Shown here: positions 17,423 through 27,047 of the stretch, piece after piece
Numbering within the stretch: position 1 is the stretch's first letter
How the letters are laid out: the number at the start of each line of letters is the position of its first letter
Position numbers and translations under genes: made by a program
DNA from: Rhodobacter sp.
GTDB lineage: Bacteria; Pseudomonadota; Alphaproteobacteria; Rhodobacterales; Rhodobacteraceae
Reading direction: 5' to 3'
Assembly: GCA_027490955.1 (NCBI GenBank)
Contig: JAIXXB010000042.1
Coordinates: 1 to 64,000, forward strand
Length of the DNA: 64,000 bases
Notes under the pieces: generated by a model
Seen by the model: only the letters and a program-made list of their open reading frames with translations
Databases searched by the model: none
What the model was told of the DNA's origin: nothing

Positions 17423-18400
17423 GTGATCCTCTCTGCCCCACGCCTGTTTGGCATTCTTGCATTGACTGTTTTGGCCGCTTGCGCAGGCGGCGCACCCGAA
17501 ACCGAGGAAGCCCCCTCTGGCCCTGTTGCAGGTTACGGCGGTATGGAAGATGGCGGATTTTACATTGAACCTGTTGACCCTGCCCTATTAACCCCTGCCC
17601 AGCGCCGCACCGAGGTGGATTTTGCGGGTGACGAGCCTGTGGGCAGCATCGTTGTCGATATTTACGCGCGCAAACTTTACCACGTGCTAGAGGGTGGGCG
17701 CGCCATGCGCTATTCCATCGCCGTGGGGCGCGAAGGTCTGTCATTTACAGGTACGGGCGTGATTGGGCGCAAGGCGGAATGGCCTTCGTGGCAGCCCACC
17801 GCCAATATGCTGCGCACGCGTCCCGATCTTTATGCCAAATATGCCAATGGTCGCCCGGGCGGGGCAGATAACCCGCTTGGCTCGCGCGCGCTGTATTTGT
17901 ATCGCGGCGGCAAGGATACCTATTTCCGCATCCACGGCACGATCCAAAACGAAAGCATTGGGCGCGCGACCTCGGCAGGTTGTATCCGCCTGTTTAACCA
18001 AGACGTGATCCATCTGTATGAACAGGTCAAAACGGGCACCCAAGTGAAAGTGCGCACCTTGGCCGAAAGCATCAAGGCCGAAGGCCCCTATATGGATGAT
18101 GCGGCAGGCTTTGCTGTGCCCAACACCGCCGAAAACGCCGAAGCCGTGGCCGAGGCTGCCGCCGCCAAAGCCAAGGCCGAGGCGCAGGCCGCCGAAGATA
18201 TGGCCAAGGCCGCAGAAAAAGCCGCCAAAGAGCGCGAGCGCGCCGAGCGTAAGCGTCTGCGCGAATGCCGCGCCCAGAATATTGACGAGGCGCTTTGCCC
18301 GCCTCTGCCCGAACCTGAACTGATCGAAGAAGAGGAAGAGTTCGTCTTTAAACCCGCGATCACAGTCTTGGGCCAGAAATCAGCCGATACCACCCGCTGA
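17423..18400 (+). CDS. L,D-transpeptidase lipoprotein (YkuD family)
   Basis: A 325-residue protein. The N-terminus, LFGILALTVLAACAGG, is a lipoprotein signal with lipobox LAAC. A YkuD catalytic domain occupies about residues 70-220: VVDIYARKLYHV, the IHGT histidine and SIGRATSAGCIRLFNQDVIH, whose cysteine is the nucleophile. The enzyme would cross-link peptidoglycan or attach proteins to it in the periplasm. After about residue 240 an Ala/Lys/Glu-rich coiled coil (AEAAAAKAKAEAQAAEDMAK) and an acidic EEEEEF stretch follow. I chose GTG 17423, after AAAGG, because it gives a normal signal; a TTG at 17369 is in frame. A strong hairpin follows. Confidence 0.9.
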   Translation: MILSAPRLFGILALTVLAACAGGAPETEEAPSGPVAGYGGMEDGGFYIEPVDPALLTPAQRRTEVDFAGDEPVGSIVVDIYARKLYHVLEGGRAMRYSIAVGREGLSFTGTGVIGRKAEWPSWQPTANMLRTRPDLYAKYANGRPGGADNPLGSRALYLYRGGKDTYFRIHGTIQNESIGRATSAGCIRLFNQDVIHLYEQVKTGTQVKVRTLAESIKAEGPYMDDAAGFAVPNTAENAEAVAEAAAAKAKAEAQAAEDMAKAAEKAAKERERAERKRLRECRAQNIDEALCPPLPEPELIEEEEEFVFKPAITVLGQKSADTTR

Positions 18401-18427
18401 TCTGATCTGGGTGAACACTACCGCAGG

Positions 18428-18454
18428 CCGCGCGTCCCATGGGCGCGCGGTTTT
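18428..18454 (+). terminator. Terminator after the L,D-transpeptidase gene
   Basis: CCGCGCG and CGCGCGG arms around TCCCATGGG (which itself pairs CCCA/TGGG with a bulged T), followed by TTTT. Confidence 0.8.
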
Positions 18455-18457
18455 GCT

Positions 18458-18799
18458 TTAGGCAAAGGTTTGGATCACGTAATCTTTGGTCGTCGTCTCG
18501 ACCACTTCCCACACCCCTTCAAACCCCTGCGGGATGATGTATCGATCCCCCGCCCGCAGGTCAGTTCTGCTGCCATCCACCCCGTGCAGCACCGAATGGC
18601 CCGACAGGATGTTCACATATTCCCATTCGTCATACCGCACGCGCCACGCACCTGGGGTCGATTGCCAAATGCCGCAGAAAAGCCCGCCCTGCGCGTGCAG
18701 GTTCCACGTGCTATGCACAGGATCACCCGCGATGACTTTGCCCGCATCGGGGCGGGTGATGTCGGGGGCGGTGAGGGTGGGGTCAAGTTTGCGCAGCAT
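18458..18799 (-). CDS. Cupin (DUF861 / EutQ-like) protein
   Basis: A 113-residue single cupin domain. The conserved pieces are GLFCGIWQSTPGAWRVRYDE, EYVNILSGHSVLHG and GDRYIIPQGFEGVWEVVE, typical of the cupin_3 group (compare EutQ and ureidoglycolate-type cupins). Start at ATG 18799, preceded by AAAGGA about seven bases upstream; an in-frame ATG at 18826 lacks a good site. The role is unknown: family members bind small molecules or metals. Convergent with the L,D-transpeptidase gene. Confidence 0.8.
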   Translation of the reverse strand: MLRKLDPTLTAPDITRPDAGKVIAGDPVHSTWNLHAQGGLFCGIWQSTPGAWRVRYDEWEYVNILSGHSVLHGVDGSRTDLRAGDRYIIPQGFEGVWEVVETTTKDYVIQTFA

Positions 18800-19108
18800 G
18801 GCGATCCTTTGTGAAGGTTTTCCCAATCAATCGGCACGGCGCGCGCGCCCGTCAAGCCCCCCCCTCAGCCGCCGTCTTTGCCCCCTTCCCTGCCCAAAAC
18901 GGCCTGCAATGCGCTGGCCCTAGCCTGTCACGACGCAGGCCATACGCATGCCATACGCATGCCATACGCAAAAAATACGCCGACAATCACCTTGCCCGCC
19001 CCGTCTTTCTGATTTTTTGCTGCATTGCAGCGCACCCTGTTGCGCTGTGGCGCAGATCGTGCCCATATGTTAGGCACGTTGCAAACCTGCCCAATCATAG
19101 GCCCAATG
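18800..19108. other. Upstream region shared by the cupin gene and panB
   Basis: About 310 bases between divergent genes. The only notable feature is an 11-bp tandem repeat at 18940-18970. No further gene is supported. Confidence 0.5.
18940..18970. repeat. 11-bp tandem repeat, nearly three copies
   Basis: CCATACGCATG at 18940-18950 and 18951-18961, then CCATACGCA at 18962-18970 running into an A tract. It lies about 140 bases before panB. Confidence 0.88.
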
Positions 19109-19942
19109 ATGAGCGCAAATTCCCCCGCAAGGCCCGTCTTGCCCCCCGATATTCGCGCCCGCAAAGGCACCCAGCCTTTGGTCGTGCTGACCACCTATAC
19201 CACGCCGATGGCGCGGTTGGTGGACGGGCATTGTGACATCGCTTTGGTCGGCGATTCGGTGGGAATGGTGCTGCATGGCATGCCTTCGACGCTGGGCGTG
19301 ACGCTGGATATGATGATCCTGCATGGCCGCGCCGTGATGCGCGGATTGACGCGCGCCATGGCCCTGATCGATCTGCCTTTTGGCAGCTACGAGGAAGGCC
19401 CGCAGCAGGCCTATCGCAATGCGGCGCGGCTGATGGCCGAAACGGGCGCACCAGCGGTCAAGCTGGAGGGCGGCGCGCATATGGCTGAAACCATTGCGTT
19501 TTTAACTGCGCGCGGCGTGCCTGTCATGGCCCATATTGGCCTGACCCCACAGTCGGTGAACACGCTGGGCGGCTATAAGGTTGTGGGCCGCGAGGGCGAG
19601 GCCGACCGCGTGATGGCCGATGCTTTGGCCGTGCAGGCCGCTGGTGCCTTTGCCGTTGTGCTGGAAAAAGTGCCCGTTGGCCTGACGGCGCGCATCACCA
19701 AAACGCTAGAGATTCCCACCATTGGCATTGGCGCAGGGGTGGAATGTGATGGGCAGGTTTTGGTGGTGGATGACATGCTGGGCATGTTCACAGATTTTCG
19801 CCCAAAATTTGTCAAACGCTATGCCGATTTGGGCAAATTGGCAGAGCAGGCCATCGCCACCTATGCCGCCGACGTGCGCGCGCGCGCCTTTCCTGCGGCA
19901 GAGCATGGCTTTGCCGACACAGTGCCAAAGGCTGTTCAGTGA
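19109..19942 (+). CDS. panB: 3-methyl-2-oxobutanoate hydroxymethyltransferase
   Basis: A 277-residue PanB, which makes ketopantoate from alpha-ketoisovalerate and methylene-tetrahydrofolate in the first committed step of pantothenate synthesis. Motifs: [13 protein letters not shown], the metal/substrate loop [37 protein letters not shown] and [15 protein letters not shown]. The start is one of two adjacent ATGs (19106/19109); longer in-frame starts add unrelated sequence. panC overlaps its stop in a GTGA, so the two are translationally coupled. Confidence 0.96.
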   Translation: MSANSPARPVLPPDIRARKGTQPLVVLTTYTTPMARLVDGHCDIALVGDSVGMVLHGMPSTLGVTLDMMILHGRAVMRGLTRAMALIDLPFGSYEEGPQQAYRNAARLMAETGAPAVKLEGGAHMAETIAFLTARGVPVMAHIGLTPQSVNTLGGYKVVGREGEADRVMADALAVQAAGAFAVVLEKVPVGLTARITKTLEIPTIGIGAGVECDGQVLVVDDMLGMFTDFRPKFVKRYADLGKLAEQAIATYAADVRARAFPAAEHGFADTVPKAVQ

Positions 19943-20772
19943 CGCAAATTGTCAGAAAAGTCAGTGACTTGCGCGCTTTGGTTGCGCCATGGCAGCGCGC
20001 GGGTCAGATCGTGGGATTGGTGCCAACCATGGGGGCGCTGCATGCGGGGCATCTGTCTTTGGTGCGCGCAGCACAGGCCGATTGCACGCGGGTGATTGTG
20101 ACGATTTTCGTCAACCCAAAACAATTCAACACCGCCTCTGATCTGGCCAAATATCCGCGCACCGAGGCGGCAGATTTGGCGCTGCTTCGGCAGGCGGGTG
20201 TGGATGCTGTCTTCTCTCCGCCGCCAGAGGAAGTCTATCCCGCAGGCTTTGCCACCACCGTTTCCGTGGCAGGTGTGGCTGGCCCGCTGGAAGGGTCTTC
20301 GCGCCCTGGGCATTTTGAGGGGGTGGCCACTGTAGTGGCCAAACTGTTTGGCATGTCGCGCGCCGACCGCGCCTATTTTGGGCAGAAAGATTGGCAACAA
20401 TTACAAGTGGTTCGGCGCATGGTGGCCGATCTGAACCTGCCCATTGCCGTGGTTGGATGCGAAACCCTACGCGAGGCGGACGGCCTTGCCATGTCATCGC
20501 GCAACACGCGTCTGTCACCCCGCGCCCGCGCCATTGCCCCTGCGCTTTATGCCGCCATGACCCGCGCCGTGGGCGATTTGCGCGCGGGCGATCCTGCGGC
20601 AATGCAGCGATGCTATGATGCCGTTTTGGCGGCAGGATTTGACAGCATCGATTACATCGACCTGCGCGATGGCGATACGCTGCAGCCCCTGTCTGCGCCC
20701 AATTCATCCGCCCGCCTTTTGGCGGCGGCTTGGCTGGATGGGGTGCGGCTGATCGATAATATTCCCGTCTAA
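19939..20772 (+). CDS. panC: Pantothenate synthetase
   Basis: A 277-residue PanC, which joins pantoate and beta-alanine using ATP. The nucleotidyl transferase HxGH motif is in [59 protein letters not shown] and the KMSKS-like SSRNTRLS segment follow. It starts with GTG overlapping the panB stop (GTGA). Normal length. A short weak hairpin lies just after the stop. Confidence 0.96.
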   Translation: MTQIVRKVSDLRALVAPWQRAGQIVGLVPTMGALHAGHLSLVRAAQADCTRVIVTIFVNPKQFNTASDLAKYPRTEAADLALLRQAGVDAVFSPPPEEVYPAGFATTVSVAGVAGPLEGSSRPGHFEGVATVVAKLFGMSRADRAYFGQKDWQQLQVVRRMVADLNLPIAVVGCETLREADGLAMSSRNTRLSPRARAIAPALYAAMTRAVGDLRAGDPAAMQRCYDAVLAAGFDSIDYIDLRDGDTLQPLSAPNSSARLLAAAWLDGVRLIDNIPV

Positions 20773-20839
20773 TCCGCCCCTTGTAGGGGCTGGCGCAATG
20801 CCCAATATAACAGGCAGGCAAACCCCCAAGGAGCGCGCT

Positions 20840-21496
20840 ATGCTAAACATCTTTAAATGGACGCTGCGCGGAACTATCGCGCTGATTGTGCTGGGGTTTT
20901 TGCACTATACCCTACCGCAGCACGACATTGTGCGTATTGTCGGCACCTATCAAGAGCGCCAAGATTTCGAAGGCTGGACGCGGATTTTCTGGAACGATAC
21001 TGGCGATGCCGCCGCCGCAACCACGCGCGATGTGCAATTCATTCAGGCAATTTTGCCAAATGGCGCGCCAATGGTCTATCGCAACCAAGACACGGGGTGG
21101 GGCTGGCCCTATTATTTCAAATTTGACACGGCCAGCCTGCAAACGCAGGCCGATGATGTCAAATCCAGCGCCACCGCCCCCAAATGGGTGGCCGTCAAAC
21201 ATTACGGCTGGCGCAGCGAATTGTTGTCCATTTTCCCAAATGCCATTTCTGTGCGCGAAGTGGCAGGGCCTGATGTTTGGATAATCCCCTATTTCAACAT
21301 CGCCTTTTTTGTGATTTTGGCGGCTTTGGGCCTGTATCTGCGGGCGAAATGGCAACAATTCTTGGCGCGGCGCGTGGAACCGATCATCGCCGAAGTGCAA
21401 GAAACCTGGGACGGGGTCGAACACCGCGCCGAGGGGGCCGCCACGGGGGCAAAGGGGCTTTGGGCCAAGGTCAGGGCGAAATTGGGGGGCAAATAG
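20840..21496 (+). CDS. DUF1523 family membrane protein
   Basis: A 218-residue protein with transmembrane segments at about residues 8-25 (TLRGTIALIVLGFLHYTL) and 150-172 (YFNIAFFVILAALGLYLRA), separated by a domain with VRIVGTYQERQDFEGWTRIF and YYFKFDTASLQTQADD. This pattern fits DUF1523, of unknown function, common in Rhodobacteraceae. Start at ATG 20840 after AAGGAG; an ATG 14 codons earlier is in frame but lacks a site. The stop lies in a GC-rich hairpin shared with the convergent pheT end. Confidence 0.88.
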   Translation: MLNIFKWTLRGTIALIVLGFLHYTLPQHDIVRIVGTYQERQDFEGWTRIFWNDTGDAAAATTRDVQFIQAILPNGAPMVYRNQDTGWGWPYYFKFDTASLQTQADDVKSSATAPKWVAVKHYGWRSELLSIFPNAISVREVAGPDVWIIPYFNIAFFVILAALGLYLRAKWQQFLARRVEPIIAEVQETWDGVEHRAEGAATGAKGLWAKVRAKLGGK

Positions 21497-21502
21497 CCCC
21501 CC
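21484..21502. terminator. GC hairpin between DUF1523 gene and pheT
   Basis: GGGGGGC-AAATA-GCCCCCC, a perfect seven-pair stem between convergent stop codons. The T tract is weak (ATCTTT), so termination is uncertain. Confidence 0.45.
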
Positions 21503-21506
21503 ATCT

Positions 21507-23915
21507 TTAGGCTCGCAGGCTGCCGCCGGTGGCCTTGGTGACCTTTTCGATGACCTTGGCAGATACCGCTTCGATATCGGCATCGGTCAAGGTTTTGTCT
21601 TGGGGTTGCAGGCGCACGGCCAGCGCGATCGACTTTTTGCCCGCGCCAATCTGCGCCTCGGCCTTTTCGCCTGTGAATTGGTCGAACAGGCGCACAGTCT
21701 CGATCAGGTCCTTGTCTGCACCCATGGCGGCATTAACCGCCACCAAAGCCTCGACGCCCACATCCACCACAAAGGCAAAATCGCGCTCGACCGCTTGCAA
21801 GTCTGACAGGGTCAGCGCGGGTTTGGTTGCGGTTTTCACCTTGGGCTGGGGCAGATTGGCGATCAGCACAGTAAAGGCCACAGCATGGCCTTTCACGCCC
21901 ATATCGGCCAGAACGCGGGGATGCACCTCGCCAAATGTGGCGATTTGATTGGGGCCAAGGCCGATTACCCCAGCGCGTCCGGGGTGCCACCAAGGGGCCA
22001 GCTTGCGCGAGATTTGCACGCGAGCAGGCGCGCCAAGGGCGGCCAAAACAGCCTCGGCATCGGCCTTGGCGTCAAAGGTATCCACGGCGCGGCGGCTGGC
22101 ATAGGGGTCGCGCGGTGCGGTGAAACCCACCAACACCCCCGTGGCTTGGATATGCTGGTCGCCCGGCTCGCCGCCCGTAAAGGCAGGGCCAACTTCAAAC
22201 AGGGCAAGGTCAGCAAATCCACGCGCTTGGTTACGGGCAGCGGCGCGCAACAGACCCGGCAGCAAGTCAGGGCGCAGATGGGTCATTTCCGATGAAATCG
22301 GATTGTCCACCCGCGTCGCATCAGTCCCGCCGCCAAACATTTTGGCCGCAGGCTCGTCGATGAAACTATAGGTGACGCATTCATTATAGCCCAGCGCGGC
22401 AATCATGCGCCGCGCGGCACGCTCGCGGATTTGCAGCGGCGTCAGAATGGGCTTTGGCACGCCCGTCTGCACACGCGGCAGCGGTTTGCCTTGCAGCTTG
22501 GTCAGGCTTGCAATGCGCGCCACTTCTTCAACCAAATCCGCCTCGCCCAGCACATCAGGCCGCCAAGAAGGTGGGGTCGCCATATCGCCGTTTAGGGTAA
22601 AGCCCAAATCCTCTAGGGTTTTTCGCTGCGTTTGTGCAGGGATATCCATCCCCACCAAAGAGATCACGCGCGCAGGATCAAGGCGGTAGGCGCGGGCGGT
22701 ATCAATCGGCGCGCCATCTTGCGCGATGTCGCTGGCCTCGCCGCCGCATAGATCCAGAATCATCTGCGTGGCCAGATCAAGGCCATCCAGCGTAAAGGCA
22801 GGGTCAACCCCGCGTTCAAACCGATAGCGGGCATCGGAATTGATTTTCAGCGCGCGGCCCGTGGTGGCAATGGTGATCGGGTCCCAATAGGCCGATTCCA
22901 AAAACACATCGGTCGTGGCCTCGGTGCAGCCCGAAACCTCGCCGCCCATGATCCCTGCCAGCGATTCCACACCTGCATCATCGCAAATCGCCATCATGCC
23001 CGCGCGCAGGGTGTAGGTCTTGCCATCCAGCGCCAAAAACTCTTCGCCGCCCTTGGCGGGCTGGATGCGCAGCGCGCCCTTTACCCGCGCCACATCAAAC
23101 ACATGCAAGGGGCGGTTCAAGCCAAAGGTAAAGTAATTGGTGATATCCACCAGCGCCGAAATGGGGCGCAGGCCAATGGCTTTCAACCGCTGGGCCAGCC
23201 AATCGGGCGAAGGGCCGTTTTTGACACCGCGAATGGTGCGGCCTGCAAAATGCGGGCAGCCCTTGGCGCGCAGCGCTGGGTCAATTTGCACCTGAACAGG
23301 GCTGGCAAAACCGCCCTTAATCTGCGGAATCGGCATGGGTTTCAAAACCCCCAGCCCGCGCGCCGCCAAATCGCGGGCGATGCCGCGCACGCCCAGCGCG
23401 TCGGGGCGGTTGGGGGTGATTTTGATATGGATCATCGGATCCACCGCAGCAGGGCGATGGGCGGCCAACCAATCGATAAACTTTTGCCCCACCTCGCCAC
23501 TGGCCAATTCGATGATGCCGTTATGCTCGTCTGAAAGTTCCAATTCACGCTCGGACGCCATCATGCCTTGGCTTTCTACTCCCCTGATCTTGCCAACGCC
23601 CAAGGTCACATCAATGCCGGGCACATAGTCGCCCGGTTTGCACAACACCACCATAATCCCCGCCCGCGCATTGGGCGCGCCGCAAACGATTTGCTTTTCG
23701 CCCTCGTCCGTTTCCACGCGGCACACGCGCAGTTTGTCGGCATCGGGGTGCTGGCTGGCATGGGTGATTCGGGCGATGGTAAAGGGGGCAAGTTTGGCCG
23801 CAGGGTTCACCACCTCTTCCACCTCTAGGCCAAGGTCGGTGAGGGCATAGAGAATCGCATCCAAATCCGCAGAGGTGTCGAGATGGTCTTTCAGCCAAGA
23901 CAGGGTAAACTTCAT
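21507..23915 (-). CDS. pheT: Phenylalanine--tRNA ligase beta subunit
   Basis: An 802-residue PheT. Domains: an N-terminal MKFTLSWLKDHLDTSADLD, the tRNA-binding OB fold (about 39-150, with VCRVETDEGEKQIVCGAPN), the B3/B4 editing domain around RTIRGVKNGPSPDWLAQRL and ALDGKTYTLRAGMM, B5, the core SYSFIDE/NPISSEMTHLRPDLLPGLL region, and the C-terminal anticodon-binding FDX-ACB domain (about 705-800, AVERDFAFVVD to KSIALAVRLQP). It forms the heterotetramer with PheS. pheS lies upstream on the same strand but 650 bases away rather than adjacent. Confidence 0.97.
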   Translation of the reverse strand: MKFTLSWLKDHLDTSADLDAILYALTDLGLEVEEVVNPAAKLAPFTIARITHASQHPDADKLRVCRVETDEGEKQIVCGAPNARAGIMVVLCKPGDYVPGIDVTLGVGKIRGVESQGMMASERELELSDEHNGIIELASGEVGQKFIDWLAAHRPAAVDPMIHIKITPNRPDALGVRGIARDLAARGLGVLKPMPIPQIKGGFASPVQVQIDPALRAKGCPHFAGRTIRGVKNGPSPDWLAQRLKAIGLRPISALVDITNYFTFGLNRPLHVFDVARVKGALRIQPAKGGEEFLALDGKTYTLRAGMMAICDDAGVESLAGIMGGEVSGCTEATTDVFLESAYWDPITIATTGRALKINSDARYRFERGVDPAFTLDGLDLATQMILDLCGGEASDIAQDGAPIDTARAYRLDPARVISLVGMDIPAQTQRKTLEDLGFTLNGDMATPPSWRPDVLGEADLVEEVARIASLTKLQGKPLPRVQTGVPKPILTPLQIRERAARRMIAALGYNECVTYSFIDEPAAKMFGGGTDATRVDNPISSEMTHLRPDLLPGLLRAAARNQARGFADLALFEVGPAFTGGEPGDQHIQATGVLVGFTAPRDPYASRRAVDTFDAKADAEAVLAALGAPARVQISRKLAPWWHPGRAGVIGLGPNQIATFGEVHPRVLADMGVKGHAVAFTVLIANLPQPKVKTATKPALTLSDLQAVERDFAFVVDVGVEALVAVNAAMGADKDLIETVRLFDQFTGEKAEAQIGAGKKSIALAVRLQPQDKTLTDADIEAVSAKVIEKVTKATGGSLRA

Positions 23916-24068
23916 CGCATTTGCCTTTGAAATAGGGTTGCAACCCCTTACCCCATGCCGCGGGCAAGGGGAAGTCTGCGCTGTTACGTTTCCGTTTTGG
24001 AAACCTATTGTGCGTAAAGCCCCTAATAGTTTGCCACAATGCTGGCCATCTTGGGGAGCATACAGATC
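23916..24068. other. Upstream part of the pheS-pheT gap
   Basis: No gene is seen. It should carry the pheT leader on the minus strand. On the plus strand TTACGT (23984-23989) and TATTGT (24006-24011) with a 16-base spacer form a weak possible promoter for the small open frame that follows. Confidence 0.35.
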
Positions 24069-24212
24069 ATGTGTAACGAGGGCTGTGTTGTGTTGATTGA
24101 TCTGGAAATACCCAAGGGTCGCAAGACCCGAAGTGCGGCCAAGCTTTGTGTGGCTTTGGGGGCGACCCTTTACCTAGTGATGGTTTGGCAGCACGTGCCC
24201 CCCGCCAGTTAA
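24069..24212 (+). CDS. Possible 47-residue small protein between pheS and pheT
   Basis: An open frame of 47 codons on the opposite strand to pheST, starting MCNEGCVVLIDLEIPKGRK and ending VWQHVPPAS. A GGGGAG ribosome site lies 10 bases before the ATG. Residues about 24-41 (AKLCVALGATLYLVMVW) are hydrophobic and could span the membrane; two cysteines stand at positions 2 and 6. I do not recognise a family. Codon use is less biased than in neighbouring genes, so it may not be real; conservation across relatives would decide. Confidence 0.4.
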   Translation: MCNEGCVVLIDLEIPKGRKTRSAAKLCVALGATLYLVMVWQHVPPAS

Positions 24213-24564
24213 CGCTGGTAAGGGCATGTAAAGAGTACCCCGCGGTGATCGCGCCTTTGGCCCTAGCTGCCGCTGGCCTGTGCCGATTGTCGCGGGGTGA
24301 GTTCCGACGGCGCATCGCGCCGAAAAAACGCTCCAGTGGAGCCCTCCTCGGGAAAACGATCCCCCTGTTTTCTGATCCTCGTCGATTAGGAACTTACGCC
24401 CACGCACGCCTGCGCAAGCAGAGTGTCGATGCAGCAGACCACTTGCGGCATAGATGCAGCCGATAACCATTTAAAATCAATTCACTATGGCACGGAATCA
24501 AAGCGCACCCATGCAAGCACAGCGTTACAACGCATCGCGAGGGTGGTTTCAGCCCCCCCGCAGC
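24213..24564. other. Structured gap between the small open frame and pheS
   Basis: About 350 bases with no convincing gene. It can form several stems: ACCCCGCG (24237-24244) with CGCGGGGT (24292-24299), CGGCGC-ATC-GCGCCG near 24308-24322, and GAAAAC/GTTTTC near 24352-24371. I find none of the RNase P, tmRNA or SRP RNA core motifs. It may hold an unannotated RNA or only pheS 3' sequence. Confidence 0.35.
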
Positions 24565-25644
24565 CTACGCCGAAAGCCCCCCCGCCAAATCGGGCATGTC
24601 CAGCGCGGCGAAACCATAGTGGCGCAGCCAACGCAGATCGCCGTCAAAAAAGGCCCGCAGATCGGGGATGCCATATTTCAGCATGGCTAGGCGGTCGATG
24701 CCCATGCCAAAGGCGAACCCTTGATATTGGCTTGGGTTTACCCCTGCGGCTGCCAAAACACGCGGATGCACCATCCCGCTTCCCAAAATCTCCATCCACT
24801 TATCGCCTTCGCCAATGCGCAACTGGCCGCCCACGTTGGAATAGCGAATGTCCACCTCGGCCGAAGGTTCGGTAAAGGGAAAGTGGCTGGCGCGAAAGCG
24901 CAACTCGACCTTGTCCACCTCGAAAAAGGCGCGGCAGAATTCTTCCAGAACCCATTTCAAATTGGCCATCGAGATATCTTTGCCAATTGCCAGACCTTCC
25001 ACCTGATGGAACATCGGCGTGTGGGTTTGATCCATATCCATACGATAGACACGGCCCGGTGCAATCACCCGAAGCGGCGCGCCTTTGTCCATCATCGCGC
25101 GAATTTGCACGGGGCTGGTATGGGTGCGCAGCACATGGGGTGGGCGGTCGTCGCCCGCATCGCGGTGCATAAAGAACGTGTCATGTTCTTGCCGCGCGGG
25201 GTGTTCGGGCGGGATATTCAGCGCGTCGAAATTGTACCAATCGGTTTCCACCTGCGGCCCCTCGGCCACGGCAAAGCCCATATCGGCGAAAATCGCGGTC
25301 AATTCTTCCATCACTTGCGACACAGGATGGATTGTGCCCATGCGGCGTGGGCGGGCGGGCAGGGTCACATCCAGCCATTCGGTTTTCAGCCGCGCATCCA
25401 GCGCCGCATCGCCCAAGCTGGCCTTTTTCGCGCGCAGGGCGCTGTCAATTTCGTCGCGCAGAACATTCAGCGATGCGCCCGCAGCTTTGCGCGCCTCTGG
25501 CTCCATTTTCCCCAGCGCGCCCATCAGGGCAGAAATTTCGCCCTTCTTGCCCAGCGCGGCAAGGCGCACGTCTTCCAGCGCGGCCTCATCCTTTGCCGCT
25601 GCCACTGCGCCCAAAAACTTTGCCCGAAGTTCGGATGTGTCCAT
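24565..25644 (-). CDS. pheS: Phenylalanine--tRNA ligase alpha subunit
   Basis: A 359-residue catalytic subunit. It has an N-terminal coiled coil (about 1-90), then class II synthetase motifs: [41 protein letters not shown]-type motif 2 around [11 protein letters not shown] and [14 protein letters not shown], and motif 3 in [20 protein letters not shown] start at ATG 25644 ([10 protein letters not shown]), which fits family length and has GGGGG upstream; ATG 25659 is a close alternative. It charges tRNA-Phe together with PheT, which is encoded downstream after a 650-base gap. Confidence 0.96.
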   Translation of the reverse strand: MDTSELRAKFLGAVAAAKDEAALEDVRLAALGKKGEISALMGALGKMEPEARKAAGASLNVLRDEIDSALRAKKASLGDAALDARLKTEWLDVTLPARPRRMGTIHPVSQVMEELTAIFADMGFAVAEGPQVETDWYNFDALNIPPEHPARQEHDTFFMHRDAGDDRPPHVLRTHTSPVQIRAMMDKGAPLRVIAPGRVYRMDMDQTHTPMFHQVEGLAIGKDISMANLKWVLEEFCRAFFEVDKVELRFRASHFPFTEPSAEVDIRYSNVGGQLRIGEGDKWMEILGSGMVHPRVLAAAGVNPSQYQGFAFGMGIDRLAMLKYGIPDLRAFFDGDLRWLRHYGFAALDMPDLAGGLSA

Positions 25645-25713
25645 CGCATTAGCCCCCATATTCGCCGCTTTTCCTAGCGAGACAGGGGCAAAGGTGCAAG
25701 GCAAAGAACGCGG

Positions 25714-26451
25714 CTAGAAAATCGACACGCGCCCGCGCACCTTTAAAATCTTATCCGACGCCGCCACGCGGCCATGCTGCGACGTCACGGCCACGGGGGG
25801 CTTTTTCAATTCTTTGCGGATAATCACAAGGCTGTCGAAAAACTGTATCGCGCCAATTTGCGCCGCCAATGGGTGCAGGGGAAATCCCTCGTCATCCTCG
25901 GTATACCATGAATGCATCTTGTCGATCAGGTCTTTGGCAAATTCGATAAAGCTGCCAGCGGCCTTATGCCCGCCGCCACCAAATCCGGGCCAATAGCTGG
26001 TATGGGTGTCTTCGACGATATACAGCCCGCCATCCTTCAGCGCGTTCCACAGCGCGCGAAAGGATGTGATCTGCTGATCCATCTTATGGCCGCCATCGTC
26101 GACAATAATGTCAAACGGGCCTTTTTCGCGGGTCACGCTTTGCAAAAACGGCACATCGGTTTGATCGCCGATGCGAATATCTGTGCCTTCAATTTCCAGC
26201 GCCTTGCAGGCGGGGTCGATATCCAAAAAGGTCAGGCTAGACTGGGGCGCAAAGAAATCGCGCCACATGCGCAGACTGCCGCCCTTGTAAACGCCAATTT
26301 CCAGAAAATTCACGCGCTCGCCCATCCAAGGGGCAAGTTCGCGGTCGTAGATGTCTAGATAATGATCCATCTTGAACAGCATTTTTTCATCTGTTCGGCT
26401 AAGGAAATGGCGGAAATAATGGCCTGTGCCAAAATGCCGATTGCCTGACAT
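25714..26451 (-). CDS. Class I SAM-dependent methyltransferase (MycE-like)
   Basis: A 245-residue protein. The SAM site is in NFLEIGVYKGGSLRMWRDFF (about 47-66) and the acidic loop TFLDIDPACKAL; FDIIVDDGGHKMDQQITSFR and GGLYIVEDTHTSYWPGFGG follow. The IVDDGGH and EDxHTSY motifs match the sugar O-methyltransferases of macrolide pathways (MycE/ElmM group) and related cephalosporin-hydroxylase-like proteins. The acceptor is unknown; a surface sugar is plausible. It lies 69 bases upstream of pheS on the same strand, so it could share a transcript with pheS. Confidence 0.82.
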   Translation of the reverse strand: MSGNRHFGTGHYFRHFLSRTDEKMLFKMDHYLDIYDRELAPWMGERVNFLEIGVYKGGSLRMWRDFFAPQSSLTFLDIDPACKALEIEGTDIRIGDQTDVPFLQSVTREKGPFDIIVDDGGHKMDQQITSFRALWNALKDGGLYIVEDTHTSYWPGFGGGGHKAAGSFIEFAKDLIDKMHSWYTEDDEGFPLHPLAAQIGAIQFFDSLVIIRKELKKPPVAVTSQHGRVAASDKILKVRGRVSIF

Positions 26452-26558
26452 GGTTTACCCCAGTTGATTTGCCCCAGCGCCATAGCCCCTGTGACGGCTT
26501 GTTTTCATCACTTTGGCAAGGCGGCAGGGAAAATGCCAGCGAATTTCACCTGTCGCGC

Positions 26559-26912
26559 TCAACTTCCGCGATAGGTGGAATAGGCAAAGGGGCTGATCAG
26601 CAATGGCACATGGTAATGCGCGGCGGGATCCACGATACCAAAGCGAATGGGGATCTGATCCAAAAACAAAATCTGCGCCCCCGCTTGGCCCGTGGCGCGC
26701 AGATAATCGCCCGCATGGAACACCAGTTCATATCGCCCAGCGACCAGCGCCGCGCCTTCCAGCAGCGGACCATCGGTGCGGCCATCAGAATTGGTCACCA
26801 CTTCGGCAATTTTTTCAGCGCTGCCGCCATGGATGCGATACAGCCAAATCGCCACCCCCGCCGCAGGTTTGCCCCGCGCCGTATCCAGCACATGCGTTGT
26901 CAGTTTGCCCAT
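26559..26912 (-). CDS. uraH: 5-hydroxyisourate hydrolase
   Basis: A 117-residue transthyretin-like enzyme that turns 5-hydroxyisourate into OHCU in urate breakdown. Signatures: [20 protein letters not shown] at the N-terminus, [11 protein letters not shown], the segment [20 protein letters not shown], and the canonical C-terminal YRGS. Start at ATG 26912 by homology; an upstream in-frame extension would run through the promoter. It diverges from puuE-uraD, which acts on its product, so the 135 bases between them probably hold both promoters. Confidence 0.95.
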   Translation of the reverse strand: MGKLTTHVLDTARGKPAAGVAIWLYRIHGGSAEKIAEVVTNSDGRTDGPLLEGAALVAGRYELVFHAGDYLRATGQAGAQILFLDQIPIRFGIVDPAAHYHVPLLISPFAYSTYRGS

Positions 26913-27047
26913 CGCGCGCCCCCCTGTTTGCGCCAGCATAGCATTGCAGAGCCAGCAAAAACCACCCTCGCTGCGCACAGGTCTTTCTGGGTTTATTTGA
27001 TAATGTTTTGTGGCATTCTGCCCTAAATTATCGTCAAAGGAGCAGCC

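Noticed and set aside
24213-24564. RNase P RNA, tmRNA or SRP RNA in the pheS-pheT gap
   Set aside because: I looked for the conserved core motifs of each by eye and found none; only generic stems.
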